Position numbers and translations under genes: made by a program. Shown in pieces: positions 24,645-33,432 of a stretch of 64,000 nucleotides of DNA. The notes under the pieces are model-generated. The model was not told where the DNA came from. It ran no database searches and saw only the letters and a program-made list of their open reading frames with translations. Position 1 is the first letter of the stretch, and each line of letters starts with the position of its first letter. Source of the DNA: Candidatus Fermentimicrarchaeum limneticum (GTDB lineage Archaea; Micrarchaeota; Micrarchaeia; Burarchaeales; Fermentimicrarchaeaceae); the NCBI GenBank assembly GCA_013426015.1, contig CP058998.1:62001-126000 (forward strand), in the 5' to 3' direction.

Positions 24645-26342
24645 GTGGGTGGAAAATTGAAAATTGAGGAGATAGCATACAAGCATGCACTGAGGAATGC
24701 GAGCGAGTATGGGAAGGCGCAGGCAGGCGCCGTTGTCGGCAAGGTTATAGCCGAGATGCCCGAAGCTAAGTCTGACATGAAGAACACGATGAAGGTAATC
24801 TCTGAGGTCATTGCAAAAGTCAACAAGATGAGTAAGGAGAAGATTGGGAAGGAACTTTCAAAATTCACGTTTGAGGAGAAAAAGGAGGAAGTGAGGAGAA
24901 TCATGCTTGAAGACGGGGAGAGAGGCAAGGTAGTAACGAGATTCCTCCCGGAGCCGAATGGATTCATGCATCTAGGGCACGCAAAAGCTGCTTTTCTCTC
25001 GTATGAAGCCGCAAAGGAATACGTGGGGAAGTGCATCCTCCGTTTTGATGACACCAATCCTAAGAAGGAGAGCCAGCAGTTTGTTGATGCGATAAAGCAG
25101 GATTTGGAATGGCTCGGGATGAAGTTCGAGAGGGAGGTATACTCCTCTGACAAGATGCCTGACTTCTACAAGCTCGCAACGCAGCTGGTTAAGCAGGGCG
25201 ACGCCTATGTGTGCAGCTGCGAGAAGGAGAAGGTGAACGAGCTCAGGGGGCTTGGAAAGTCCTGCGGTTGCAGGTCCGCAAGCATTGAAGACAATCTGGA
25301 CGCATGGGAGGAAATGTTGGCAGGAAAATACAAGAAGGGAGACGCCATACTGCGGTTGAAGGCGGAGCCTGATGCCGCTAATACAGTCATGCGCGACCCC
25401 ACGCTGTTCAGGATATGTAATGCAGAGCATTACAGGCAGGGCAAGAAGTATTCAGTGTGGCCGACATATGATTTTGAGGTCAGCATTGCCGATTCGCTTG
25501 ACGGAGTGACACATGCCCTCAGGAGCAAGGAGTACGAACTGAGGGATGAGCTGTATTACAGGATAATAGAGAAGCTTGGGATGAGGAAGCCGATTGTTTA
25601 CGATTTCTCGAGACTTACTCTGAAGGGATTCCCCCTCAGCAAGAGATTACTGAAGCCTCTTGTTGAGGAAAAGAAGGTTTCCGGATGGGACGACCCTAGA
25701 ATGCCCACCATCAAGGCGTTGAGAAGGAGAGGAATCCTGTCTGAGGCGATAAAGAACTTTGTTCTCAGTTTTGGTCTGAGCAAGGTTGAGAGCGAGCCAT
25801 CAGTAGATGCACTTCTCACTGAGAACAGGAAGCTGCTGGACCCCAAAGCGCCCCGCTATTTCTTTGTAAAAGACCCTATAGAGCTTATTGTTGATGGAAT
25901 GGAAAAGGGAGAAGTGAAGGTGAGAAAGCATCCAACGGAGAACCTGGGTGAGAGGGTTATGGAGATAACCGGCAAGTTCTTCATAAGCAAGTCGGATGCT
26001 GAGAAGCTGAAGAAAGGAGACCGATTCAGGTTACTTGATTTGTGCAATGTGAAACTTGTTGAGAAAGGCAAGATTCTAAAGGCTGAATTCACAGGGAACG
26101 AGGGGATGGAGGAGAGGAAGCTGCAGTGGGTTCCCGAGAAGCACCTCAAAGCAGAAGTGCTTGTTCCGTCCGAGTTATTCATAGGCGACAAATTCAACAA
26201 GAGCAGCCTGAAAGTTGATGAGGGCTACTGCGAGCCGGAATGCGGGAATCTCAAGAAAGGGGACGTTGTCCAGTTTGTCCGCTACGGCTTCTGCGTGCTG
26301 GATGACGAGAAAAAGATGAGGTTCATCCTAACAAATCCGTAG
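24645..26342 (+). CDS. gltX: Glutamyl-tRNA synthetase, archaeal type
   Basis: A 565-residue class I synthetase. The HIGH motif reads HLGH within EPNGFMHLGHAKA, and the KMSKS-type loop reads PLSKRLL. A Cys-rich insertion (CSCEKEK, then SCGCR) may bind zinc. The C-terminal beta-barrels are of the GlnRS-like type typical of archaeal GluRS, which usually also charges tRNA-Gln. GTG 24645 is about 25 bases after a TTAAATA tract (leaderless); TTG 24657 with GGGTGG upstream is an alternative. Confidence 0.93.
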   Translation: MGGKLKIEEIAYKHALRNASEYGKAQAGAVVGKVIAEMPEAKSDMKNTMKVISEVIAKVNKMSKEKIGKELSKFTFEEKKEEVRRIMLEDGERGKVVTRFLPEPNGFMHLGHAKAAFLSYEAAKEYVGKCILRFDDTNPKKESQQFVDAIKQDLEWLGMKFEREVYSSDKMPDFYKLATQLVKQGDAYVCSCEKEKVNELRGLGKSCGCRSASIEDNLDAWEEMLAGKYKKGDAILRLKAEPDAANTVMRDPTLFRICNAEHYRQGKKYSVWPTYDFEVSIADSLDGVTHALRSKEYELRDELYYRIIEKLGMRKPIVYDFSRLTLKGFPLSKRLLKPLVEEKKVSGWDDPRMPTIKALRRRGILSEAIKNFVLSFGLSKVESEPSVDALLTENRKLLDPKAPRYFFVKDPIELIVDGMEKGEVKVRKHPTENLGERVMEITGKFFISKSDAEKLKKGDRFRLLDLCNVKLVEKGKILKAEFTGNEGMEERKLQWVPEKHLKAEVLVPSELFIGDKFNKSSLKVDEGYCEPECGNLKKGDVVQFVRYGFCVLDDEKKMRFILTNP

Positions 26343-26349
26343 AATGCAT

Positions 26350-26673
26350 TCATCCTTCATCATGTAAGCTTGCGCCGCCTCTAACTTTCTCTATATCCTC
26401 TTTCATAGAAGGTTCAACCGCTCTGAGAACTTTCTCACTGCTGAATCTACCAGTCTTTTTTTTCTCGTCTGTCTCGACGATTTTACCCTCTTTCACTAGC
26501 TCGCTAAATGCTCTCTCCCATCTTCCATCATGGTCTATGTACGTGCAGTCGTTCCTCAAGTCCTTCCTTGAATACTTCTGACCCTCATTCTGAGCCTTCT
26601 TCAACACATTCCAAATCACTGCCTTGTCAAACTCTATGCCCTCTTCCTTCTTCTGCACTACCGGTGCTGACAT
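26350..26673 (-). CDS. Small winged-helix-like protein
   Basis: 107 residues. The central part (FDKAVIWNVLKKAQ, RKDLRNDC, RWERAFSELVKEGKIVE) has helix-helix-helix-strand spacing like a winged helix, flanked by charged tails. No exact family recognised; DNA binding is a guess. AGAGGTGA lies 4 bases before the ATG. It follows the 811-residue ATPase start region on the opposite side and converges on gltX. Confidence 0.6.
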   Translation of the reverse strand: MSAPVVQKKEEGIEFDKAVIWNVLKKAQNEGQKYSRKDLRNDCTYIDHDGRWERAFSELVKEGKIVETDEKKKTGRFSSEKVLRAVEPSMKEDIEKVRGGASLHDEG

Positions 26674-26726
26674 GATTTCACCTCTTTGTAATTATGGCCT
26701 TCTTAATATTTAAAAGTGTGGGATAA

Positions 26727-29162
26727 TCAGAACTTATCCCTGCTAGCCTTTCCCGAAAGCTCAAGCCCAATTTGGATTGACTCATCCTTTCCTGCAACAA
26801 CTTTCCTGCACTCGCTCCTGAACCCTTTCTTTGAAACTTTCAGTTCGTACTCCTCACCTTCAACAGCATCAAGATAGGTGCTGCCGGCAATATCCAGATC
26901 AACTCTTTTTGTGACGTAATCCACTCCGTCCTGTGTCTCGCTGAAGCTTACAGGAGCGCCGCACATCAGCAGCTCTACATTCACATCTCCGATACCGCTT
27001 CCATCTTCCTTCGAAACTACCCTCACTTTCAGCTTCACCTTCTCCGGCATTCTTATCTGTTTTTCGCTCATATACCTCTCAATTCTACCGGCAATCTCTC
27101 TCTCACCCAAACTCTCCTCTTCGTCATGAATCGTCTTGATGAAGAATGGGCCAACTTCAATCCTGCTGCCTTTGTCAATATGCACCACCCTGCAGGCGGC
27201 AACACCCGTGGGCAGGGAGAGCAGCTTCGCCGAGGCGCTTCTCCACAGCTTCTCATCGCTCGGGTTGAACTTCAAATCCTTCAATGCGCTGTCCAGCGAT
27301 TCCACGTCCTGCTTGAAGTAGAAGTGCGTCTGCGCGTGTCTCCTCACAACATCGCTGAGCTGGTCCGCGAAATGCGTTATGAGCATCATTCCCACTCCCC
27401 TCTTGCCGAACATCCCCAGCTTCCTCTCCAGATCAGCCGTTGCTGTCGCCTCCACGCTCACTCCCTCCCGCCCCTGCTTCCTGAATACCATGTGTGCCTC
27501 CTCCAGCACGATGAGCAGCCTGAGCTCCCTGTCGCCTTTCTCGTCGAAGTTGCTCATTATATAACTGTAAACCTGCGCGAGTGTGAATGCATACAACAGC
27601 GCCCTCTCCAGCTCGCTGCATTCACTCAGATCAAACACGGCTCCGTTCTTTATGCAGTCCTCAATTCTTACTCCGTCCTTTACACGGAACTGCTCCTTCA
27701 GCATGAGCTGCCTCAAATTTTCAAGCGAAGCTCTTATGTTCTGCCCGAACTTGCCGAAGCTTTTCCCGCCCTCCTGCGAGTAGAATTCAACAACCGAAGA
27801 GTGAATCCCGTTGTAAACATCCGCAATTCCTGGCTCGTTGTTTCTGGAGTAAAGAGAAGTGAAGGAGTTCAGCATGACGTTTCTTATCGGGTTGGTATAC
27901 GGCCCTGCGCCCATCGCATTCGCAAGCAGCAGCGCCAGATTCTGGTAGAACTGCTCCTTCCTTACCCCTGGGGGGCATCTGACAAGATTGAACGGCACCC
28001 TTTCAGCAAGCTTTATCACCAGCATCCCCTTTCTCGCCTTTGCCAGGGAGGACCATTCCGAGCTTGGGGAGAATACTATCACCCCTGCGCCTTCAACTGC
28101 AGCATGTTTTGCAATCCTCTTGGCAAGCATTGTCTTCCCCATTCTCTGCTGACCCACAATCAGTATGTTGGTGTTATAGCTCATTTTGTCGAGGTAAACT
28201 CCCCTATGCTTCCTAACGCCCTTCATCAGTTCGTTTCCAATCTCTACGCCACCACCCTCTTTGGAAAGAACACCTTTTGGTATCTCACCGATATCAACGG
28301 TCGTCTCCTCCCTTGCAAACTCCGGAGCAAAATGCAGGAACAGGGTGGCGTATTCCCCGCTCAGCACCTCTCCTCCGCCCACAGGCATGCAGCTCCTCAG
28401 CTCCTCGCTTATCCTGATCTTTTCGTAAACCCCCCAGTACTTACCTTTCAGGTGCTGTTTCAGCAGCTCCGCCCTGTCACCCCAGCCAACAACGCTCACC
28501 CGGTAAACCGCATCGCTGTGCAGCAGGGCGTTGTTGCACATTGCCAGAAGTTCAGCAGCGACCATCGCAACATCGCTGTCGTAGTAGTTTGTACTCTCCG
28601 TGAATTGGCTTCTCTGCTGCCCTGCCTCGCTCTGGATGGATAATCCCTCCCTTCTCACAGGAGATAGCTTGCTGAGTTCCTCCTCCCACTGCCTCTTAAC
28701 CTCATTCAAGGTATCCCTGCCCTCTGGCACGAATGAAATGAGCAGGTAGCAGTCGCTATCCCTGAAAGAAAGCGGCAGATCGGCAAGAAGGCTCTTTACT
28801 GCTCTCCTCATCTCATCCCTATGCAGCGCAAACGGCTCTTGGATTGTCGCGGTTTGTTTGAATGGGACACCATCATACCTGAAGGAATTCCTAAGCTCTC
28901 CAAATGTGATCCTATCATCAAGCTTCACAAATTCAAGTCCTGGAATGCTGGCAGCTATCGACTCAACGAGTCCCTGAGGAAAATCAACTGTAATGAGAAG
29001 CAGCCTCATCTTCTTGAAATCATACAAGACCGAGAAAGCAAGCCCCTTAAGCTTCCTGACAAACAGGGAATGGACGTCGAAATCCTCGGTGGGTATGCTT
29101 CTCAGTTCCCATACGTCGCATTCGCCCCATCCTCTGAATAGAGAGCCCACTCTGCCGAGCAA
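26727..29162 (-). CDS. Large HerA/VirB4-like ATPase with C-terminal beta domain
   Basis: 811 residues. Residues 1-300 are an alpha/beta region without clear family. The motor has Walker A GQQRMGKT at about 336-343, Walker B LLIVLEEAHMVF at about 547-556 and a following MMLITHF sensor segment, as in DUF87/VirB4 ATPases. The last 100 residues (KLKVRVVSKEDGSGI onward) look like a carboxypeptidase-regulatory-like beta sandwich, unusual for this family. Start TTG has GGAGGTG 5 bases upstream. The coiled-coil gene upstream is on the same strand. It may drive secretion, pilus or DNA transfer machinery. Confidence 0.8.
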   Translation of the reverse strand: MLGRVGSLFRGWGECDVWELRSIPTEDFDVHSLFVRKLKGLAFSVLYDFKKMRLLLITVDFPQGLVESIAASIPGLEFVKLDDRITFGELRNSFRYDGVPFKQTATIQEPFALHRDEMRRAVKSLLADLPLSFRDSDCYLLISFVPEGRDTLNEVKRQWEEELSKLSPVRREGLSIQSEAGQQRSQFTESTNYYDSDVAMVAAELLAMCNNALLHSDAVYRVSVVGWGDRAELLKQHLKGKYWGVYEKIRISEELRSCMPVGGGEVLSGEYATLFLHFAPEFAREETTVDIGEIPKGVLSKEGGGVEIGNELMKGVRKHRGVYLDKMSYNTNILIVGQQRMGKTMLAKRIAKHAAVEGAGVIVFSPSSEWSSLAKARKGMLVIKLAERVPFNLVRCPPGVRKEQFYQNLALLLANAMGAGPYTNPIRNVMLNSFTSLYSRNNEPGIADVYNGIHSSVVEFYSQEGGKSFGKFGQNIRASLENLRQLMLKEQFRVKDGVRIEDCIKNGAVFDLSECSELERALLYAFTLAQVYSYIMSNFDEKGDRELRLLIVLEEAHMVFRKQGREGVSVEATATADLERKLGMFGKRGVGMMLITHFADQLSDVVRRHAQTHFYFKQDVESLDSALKDLKFNPSDEKLWRSASAKLLSLPTGVAACRVVHIDKGSRIEVGPFFIKTIHDEEESLGEREIAGRIERYMSEKQIRMPEKVKLKVRVVSKEDGSGIGDVNVELLMCGAPVSFSETQDGVDYVTKRVDLDIAGSTYLDAVEGEEYELKVSKKGFRSECRKVVAGKDESIQIGLELSGKASRDKF

Positions 29163-29218
29163 AGCTACACCTCCAATAGAACTAGGTAGAAATCAGTATA
29201 TTAATGTTCTTGCAGTTC

Positions 29219-29800
29219 CTACTTCTTTGCTTTTCTCTTCCTTGCGACTCCTCTCTTCACTTTCTCTCTTTTCGCAATTTTCTTGACCTTCTTCTTCGCA
29301 ACTTTCACAACCTTCTTCGCTTTCTTCATCTCAGCAATCTTCTTGTTTAACTTCTCGATTACCTTCAGCGCCTTGTCCTTTTCCTTTAAAATCAACTTAG
29401 CCTCCTTCTTTGCAGATTTCAGAGATTCCCTGCCTGCCTGCTTGACTTCCTTTATTCTCGCAGTCATCTCCTCAACTTTCTTCCCAAGCCTTCTTATGTC
29501 TCCCTCCAGCTTGTTCTGCATCCTGACTGCCCTGCGCTTGCTATCCTTAAGCATCTCGTACGCTTTCACCTTCTCGTCATTTATCTTCGACAGCTCGCCG
29601 GAAAGGTTGCTCACCTCGTTCTCCAGCTTCCTCCTCTCCCTGCTCAGGTCGGCAACCTGGTCTTCCAGCTCCTTTATCATGGCGTTCTTCTCAGCCTCAA
29701 CTCGTGCGGCATTTGCCATCTCGTCCTTTAGGACCCTCTGGAGCTTGTCAAAATCCCTCCGAGTAACGTAACCCACGCCTTTCATAATTCCCTCAAACAT
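29219..29800 (-). CDS. Coiled-coil protein with lysine-rich tail
   Basis: 193 residues. Residues about 20-150 are continuous coiled coil with Leu/Val/Ile heptads. The last 45 residues are Lys/Arg/Ala-rich, resembling histone-H1-like tails that bind DNA or RNA. GGGGTG lies 6 bases before the ATG. It precedes the large VirB4-like ATPase on the same strand and could bridge it to nucleic acid (inference). Confidence 0.65.
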   Translation of the reverse strand: MFEGIMKGVGYVTRRDFDKLQRVLKDEMANAARVEAEKNAMIKELEDQVADLSRERRKLENEVSNLSGELSKINDEKVKAYEMLKDSKRRAVRMQNKLEGDIRRLGKKVEEMTARIKEVKQAGRESLKSAKKEAKLILKEKDKALKVIEKLNKKIAEMKKAKKVVKVAKKKVKKIAKREKVKRGVARKRKAKK

Positions 29801-29846
29801 GTTGAAACACCCCGTTAGCTCTATCGCTTTCTCCTCTTATAAATTT

Positions 29847-29860
29847 ATCTTTTAAAAGAT
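29847..29860. promoter_or_regulatory. 14-bp perfect palindrome between divergent genes
   Basis: ATCTTTTAAAAGAT lies between the starts of the coiled-coil gene and the membrane-protein gene, next to a TATA-like ATATTTATAA (about 29863-29872). It could be an operator or simply a two-way AT-rich promoter element. Confidence 0.35.
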
Positions 29861-29907
29861 GATATATTTATAAACTCTGAAATGCCAACCGATTCAGAGG
29901 TGGTTCA

Positions 29908-30351
29908 ATGGATTTTAAGAAGATAATTAATGTCGCTTTGATCCCCACACTGGTTTTGGTTGTTTTGGGAGTGATAAACGCCGTATTGAACCTTGTGCTT
30001 AGCGAAGGCGTGCTTGGTATAATAGGTATTGTGATCACTCTAGGCATATTCGCTGTAAGTTGCTTGGTCCTAGCGTATGCAGGTTACTCAGCAACCAAGA
30101 AAAACAAGCTCGGCCTTTTTAGTGCGGCGCTTGTAGGTGCTGTTGCTGGCTTCGTATCGAGCATAATAAATGGAATTATAAATCTGGTCCTGATGTTCGT
30201 CAACCCGGCTACAAGCTCAATCACAGCCGAAGGCGGTTCCTTATACATGGTCGCTGGCGGCCTCATAGCAGTGGTGATAGGAGTAATTTTCTGGTTTGTA
30301 GCCGCAGCAGTGCTAGGGGTAATAGGTGGATTTATAGGCCAGAAGATGTAA
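29908..30351 (+). CDS. Four-helix membrane protein, unknown
   Basis: 147 residues, four hydrophobic helices rich in Val, Ile, Leu and Gly, with a short KKNKLG loop between the second and third. No family recognised. GAGGTGG precedes the ATG, and a TATA-like tract near 29865 gives a short leader. Its stop directly abuts that of a possible 32-residue ORF on the other strand. Confidence 0.65.
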   Translation: MDFKKIINVALIPTLVLVVLGVINAVLNLVLSEGVLGIIGIVITLGIFAVSCLVLAYAGYSATKKNKLGLFSAALVGAVAGFVSSIINGIINLVLMFVNPATSSITAEGGSLYMVAGGLIAVVIGVIFWFVAAAVLGVIGGFIGQKM

Positions 30352-30450
30352 TCAGCTGACTTCTTTTTTACATTCTTTTTTTCTTGCCACCCTGGTCTCC
30401 GCTACTGCATACTGATAGTTATAGATAGCCATTATTCTCTCATCACTCAT
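30352..30450 (-). CDS. Possible 32-residue basic microprotein
   Basis: Starts at ATG 30450, with GAGGCG about 7 bases upstream and a TATA-like TTTAAATATAAC at about 30491-30502 on the minus strand, a normal archaeal gene start arrangement. It encodes a helical peptide (ERIMAIYNYQYAVAETR) with a Lys/Glu tail. Too short to assign, and it may be chance. Confidence 0.35.
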   Translation of the reverse strand: MSDERIMAIYNYQYAVAETRVARKKECKKEVS

Positions 30451-30558
30451 ACTGGTCGCCTCTTCAGAAGGACTGTAGAACTTGAAAGAAGTTATATTTA
30501 AACATTGCGGTTGCCAACCTGACCAAGTCTTAAATACCATTTCTTCCCAATTCGTAAC

Positions 30559-30768
30559 ATGCCAAAATTTGACAAAAAGAAAAAGTTGTACCGCTCTGGA
30601 AAGAATAAAATCCTTGGCGGAGTCTGCGGCGGCATGGCAGAATATTTCGACGTAGACCCCACTCTCGTCAGGTTAATCTGGATCCTCCTTGCATTGAACG
30701 GAACCGGCGTGCTGGCGTATATCCTAGCCTGGTTGGTAATGCCCCCAAACCCGAAACACAAATGGTGA
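30559..30768 (+). CDS. PspC-domain membrane protein
   Basis: 69 residues, typical single PspC domain: [31 protein letters not shown] and one long hydrophobic helix ending LAWLVMPP. PspC proteins sense or respond to membrane stress in bacteria; stand-alone archaeal copies are of unknown role. A TTAAATACC tract lies about 28 bases before the ATG, so it is probably leaderless. Confidence 0.88.
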   Translation: MPKFDKKKKLYRSGKNKILGGVCGGMAEYFDVDPTLVRLIWILLALNGTGVLAYILAWLVMPPNPKHKW

Positions 30769-30771
30769 GTG

Positions 30772-31224
30772 TCACTTACCGAGTTTCACGACTCTCTCGA
30801 CATACTTTTCATAGGAGCTTACAACGAGTTTCCTATCATCCTCATTAAGCTCCCTGGCGACCTTTGCAGGCACGCCAAGGACTAAGCTGTTTGGTTTTAT
30901 TCTCATCTTCGGAGGAACAACCGCTCCGGCACCGATTATTACCCATCCGCCGACTTCAACCTGGTCAAGTATTATCGCGCCAATCCCTATCAGAACATTA
31001 CTCCCAATCTTAGCACCGTGAACCACGGCGGAATGCCCTACGGTGACATTGTCTCCTATTTCGGTATCCTCGCCATGGATGATGCAGTGCTCCTGGATGC
31101 TTGTGTTCTTCCCAATCTTTATTCCGCCCTCATCGCCCCGTATGACTGCGAAAGCCCAGACTGACGAGCCTTCCCCGATGGACACGTCACCAACAATCTC
31201 TGCTTTTGGGTGGATGTATTTCAT
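30772..31224 (-). CDS. Gamma-class carbonic anhydrase-like hexapeptide protein
   Basis: 150 residues forming a left-handed beta helix of hexapeptide repeats. The three zinc-binding His are conserved: one in CIIHGE and two in VGHSAVVHG. The RGDEG and IQE segments match active-site Arg and Gln. The acidic proton-shuttle loop of Cam is missing, as in CamH-like proteins, so activity could be low or the substrate different. It lies 4 bases after the PAP2 gene stop on the same strand. Confidence 0.88.
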   Translation of the reverse strand: MKYIHPKAEIVGDVSIGEGSSVWAFAVIRGDEGGIKIGKNTSIQEHCIIHGEDTEIGDNVTVGHSAVVHGAKIGSNVLIGIGAIILDQVEVGGWVIIGAGAVVPPKMRIKPNSLVLGVPAKVARELNEDDRKLVVSSYEKYVERVVKLGK

Positions 31225-31228
31225 GCAA

Positions 31229-32509
31229 TCAACTCCTCTTTCTCTTAACCTTAAGTTTTGGTTTCTCCTTCCCCCTCTCCCACCTGAAAATCAGGTCAAC
31301 AAAAATCATGGCTGCGAATACGTAGAGGAAACCAAGCAACGCATCAACAGCGTAATGCTCTCCCAGATAAACCAGAGAGAATGCAGTTGCCAGCGGATAC
31401 AGGAAAACCAGCCATCCCCTTCTTCCCCAGAGCTTGACTGAGTAGATCGAGATGAGCAGCGGGAATGCTGCATGCAGGGACGGGACCGCAGCAACCTCGT
31501 TCGCATTTATCCAGTAGTATAGTGTCGGGAGAATTATGAGATTCATAGTCTGGGAGACCTCGTGATATACCTTCTTAACTCCCTGAAGATAGCCCGCAAG
31601 CCCTGAAAGCCAGGGTGGTGAGGCAGGGTAGAGCAGGAAGGTTATGAGTCCCGCATATGCAAGCACAAGGAACGTTGCAGAGTATTTTTTGTACAGCTCC
31701 CTATCCCTAAACCAGATATAGGATGCAAATAAAAACGGCATTGGGAGGTGAATGCAGTAGGTTACGATTGCAATCCAGTCAATTGCTGAAACCTGCCCTT
31801 CCCCGTAGAATCTTTCCTGCAGGTATGCGGAAGGGATCATTCCGAATATGCTCCGTTCCCACTGAATTGGCTCCACGTAATGGACATTTTTTGTTACTCC
31901 CAAGGCAGAGCTTCCGTTTATTTCACTGTAACCTCTGGCTGATGCGGTTATGTTGTAAACTCCGGGTGCGTAGAATATTCTTGCAGAATCTGCTCCGCTG
32001 ACTGCATGGCTAGCCTTCCCACCTGAAAGCTTAAGCTCAAATGCCGTTTGTATGTCACTGTTATTCCTTCTCACAACGACGTCTGCGTACTTGATTCCCT
32101 CATCATAAGCTGTTATGTTAATGGTCAACGGATCACCGACATTAACAAGTTTCGGGTTCACGTTCACCTCCAATCCATTTGCACTCTGGCTCGTGGACCA
32201 GTAGTCCGTTATAACCCTCTGATCGCTCGCAACGACAACCCCCCTCATTGCTTCGTATGCGAAGAATAATATCACCAAAGGAGCCAGGTCCCTTAGGAAT
32301 CCAACGCCCTTTCCTACGAAGACTGCGTAGGTGAGGATGAGAAAGATAACCTGTTCTGGGGTGGGGATAGGTATCCGCCCCATGGTGAGTGGAACGCTGA
32401 ACAGCAGAATGGTATAGAGCAGAAGAGAGCCCTTCACGACGTAATCCATTATGCCAGTGCTCCTGCTCTGCTTCAAAAAATTCGAGATGAGTTTCTTATA
32501 GTCACTCAT
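31229..32509 (-). CDS. PAP2-superfamily membrane phosphatase/phosphotransferase with extracytoplasmic domain
   Basis: 426 residues. Three or so N-terminal helices are followed by an insertion of about 110 residues (residues 105-215) that looks like an Ig-type beta domain (NPKLVNVGDPLTINITAYD and similar). The C-terminal helices carry LYPASPPWL, AAVPSLHAAFP and LGEHYAVDALLG, the catalytic motifs of AUR1-like PAP2_3 enzymes. It likely transfers or removes a phosphate headgroup from lipids at the outer membrane face. Basic C-terminal tail. Confidence 0.85.
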   Translation of the reverse strand: MSDYKKLISNFLKQSRSTGIMDYVVKGSLLLYTILLFSVPLTMGRIPIPTPEQVIFLILTYAVFVGKGVGFLRDLAPLVILFFAYEAMRGVVVASDQRVITDYWSTSQSANGLEVNVNPKLVNVGDPLTINITAYDEGIKYADVVVRRNNSDIQTAFELKLSGGKASHAVSGADSARIFYAPGVYNITASARGYSEINGSSALGVTKNVHYVEPIQWERSIFGMIPSAYLQERFYGEGQVSAIDWIAIVTYCIHLPMPFLFASYIWFRDRELYKKYSATFLVLAYAGLITFLLYPASPPWLSGLAGYLQGVKKVYHEVSQTMNLIILPTLYYWINANEVAAVPSLHAAFPLLISIYSVKLWGRRGWLVFLYPLATAFSLVYLGEHYAVDALLGFLYVFAAMIFVDLIFRWERGKEKPKLKVKRKRS

Positions 32510-32599
32510 GTATGGCTTTTATCCAATATATTTTAAAATATCAACTGACTCAGCTGACCTTCAGCAAGAATTATATGCCGCCCCACCGATAATGAAAAC

Positions 32600-32792
32600 A
32601 TGAGAAAGGCTGTTTTTATACTAACATTCCTATTGCTACTGACCACCGTACACGCAGACATAGGTCCCAAACCAAGCGTAGCATTTCATGTCAAGCTTGA
32701 TGGGGCCGATGTGCCGGATGAGTACTTACAACCTAGCAACGTTCCTGATATGGGTGCTGCTTCTCTTCGTATCCATACTTGCTCCTCTTTAA
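32600..32792 (+). pseudogene. Remnant of a secreted membrane-anchored protein
   Basis: Starts with a signal peptide (RKAVFILTFLLLLTTVHA) and DIGPKPSVAFHVKLDG. Further on, the same frame becomes unremarkable and runs to 32836. In a different frame a hydrophobic helix (ATFLIWVLLLFVSILAPL) ends at a stop at 32790-32792. This pattern fits a signal peptide-domain-anchor protein that lost its middle and shifted frame. Confidence 0.5.
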
Positions 32793-32863
32793 TTCCGTCT
32801 TGTCCTCTGGCTTACACAACGGTTCTGCTTCATTGAAATTTTGCATGCAAATAGAACAAGAAC

Positions 32864-32935
32864 GCCCTGGCCGGGATTTGAACCCGGGTCACAGACTCGA
32901 CAGGCCTGGATGCTAGACCACTACACTACCAGGGC
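32864..32935 (-). tRNA. tRNA-Asp (GTC)
   Basis: 72 bases. The seven-base acceptor stem (GCCCTGG with CCAGGGC), the D-arm, the anticodon stem CAGGC/GTCTG with loop CTGTCGA (anticodon GTC) and the T-arm with TTCAAAT are all visible. CCA is not encoded. A TATA-like TTTAAATAT lies upstream at about 32960. Confidence 0.93.
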
Positions 32936-33008
32936 ATGCAAATATCTTTTTGAAAAACAAAATATTTAAACTGTTGTTGAATACGGCACTCCGATAGGTA
33001 CAACCAAT

Positions 33009-33110
33009 CCCGCCTGGGTGATTTGAACACCCAACCATCCGGTTTCTGCTGGAAAAAACCAGCAAAGCAAGACTACAGCCGGATGCTCTACCAAATTGAG
33101 CTAAGGCGGG
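33009..33110 (-). tRNA. tRNA-Tyr (GTA) with 29-base intron
   Basis: 102 bases. The acceptor stem CCCGCCT/AGGCGGG has the C1-G72 pair typical of archaeal tRNA-Tyr. Anticodon stem TCCGG/CCGGA, anticodon GTA. After position 37 a 29-base intron interrupts the loop; it carries its own GCTGG/CCAGC hairpin, consistent with a bulge-helix-bulge splice substrate. T-arm GGGTG/CACCC. The mature tRNA would be 73 bases without CCA. A TTTAAAT tract lies near 33143. Confidence 0.92.
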
Positions 33111-33170
33111 AGCGCATATCTTTTTTTCACATCCATGAATTTAAACATATGGGGTTTATCATGATGTGAA

Positions 33171-33432
33171 TCAACTCCCTAAAACCCCGGAACCATAACA
33201 AACTATTTTCGAATTTTGGGATGAAAGCGGAACAATGAATTGATGCATCAAAACATCGGGGAATTTCTTATCACTCCCAAGAACTAATGGCTCATGAAGT
33301 CCACCAGGACCATCAATTATCGAAATACAAGTATTCAATCAAAACTTCCCATAATTCTCGTCTGAATTCGAACAAATCTGCCTCGTTTATCCTAGTATAG
33401 GCTGGGTTCGCATCTATAAATTCAATTAACAC
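33171..33432 (-). pseudogene. AT-rich gene debris beside the tRNAs
   Basis: The 500-base gap 33111-33609 looks AT-richer than its surroundings and contains no intact gene. On the minus strand, 33313-33432 reads as 39 residues with protein-like composition (NPAYTRINEADLFEFRREL). The overlapping frame 33171-33338 reads as 55 residues (IIDGPGGLHEPLVLGSDKKF). Two adjacent frames suggest one decayed, frameshifted gene; I cannot name it. Confidence 0.35.

Noticed and set aside
27126-28643. Long plus-strand open frame of 505 codons opposite the VirB4-like ATPase
   Set aside because: It is antisense to a gene with clear Walker motifs, and its His/Leu/Arg-rich composition is typical of a shadow frame.
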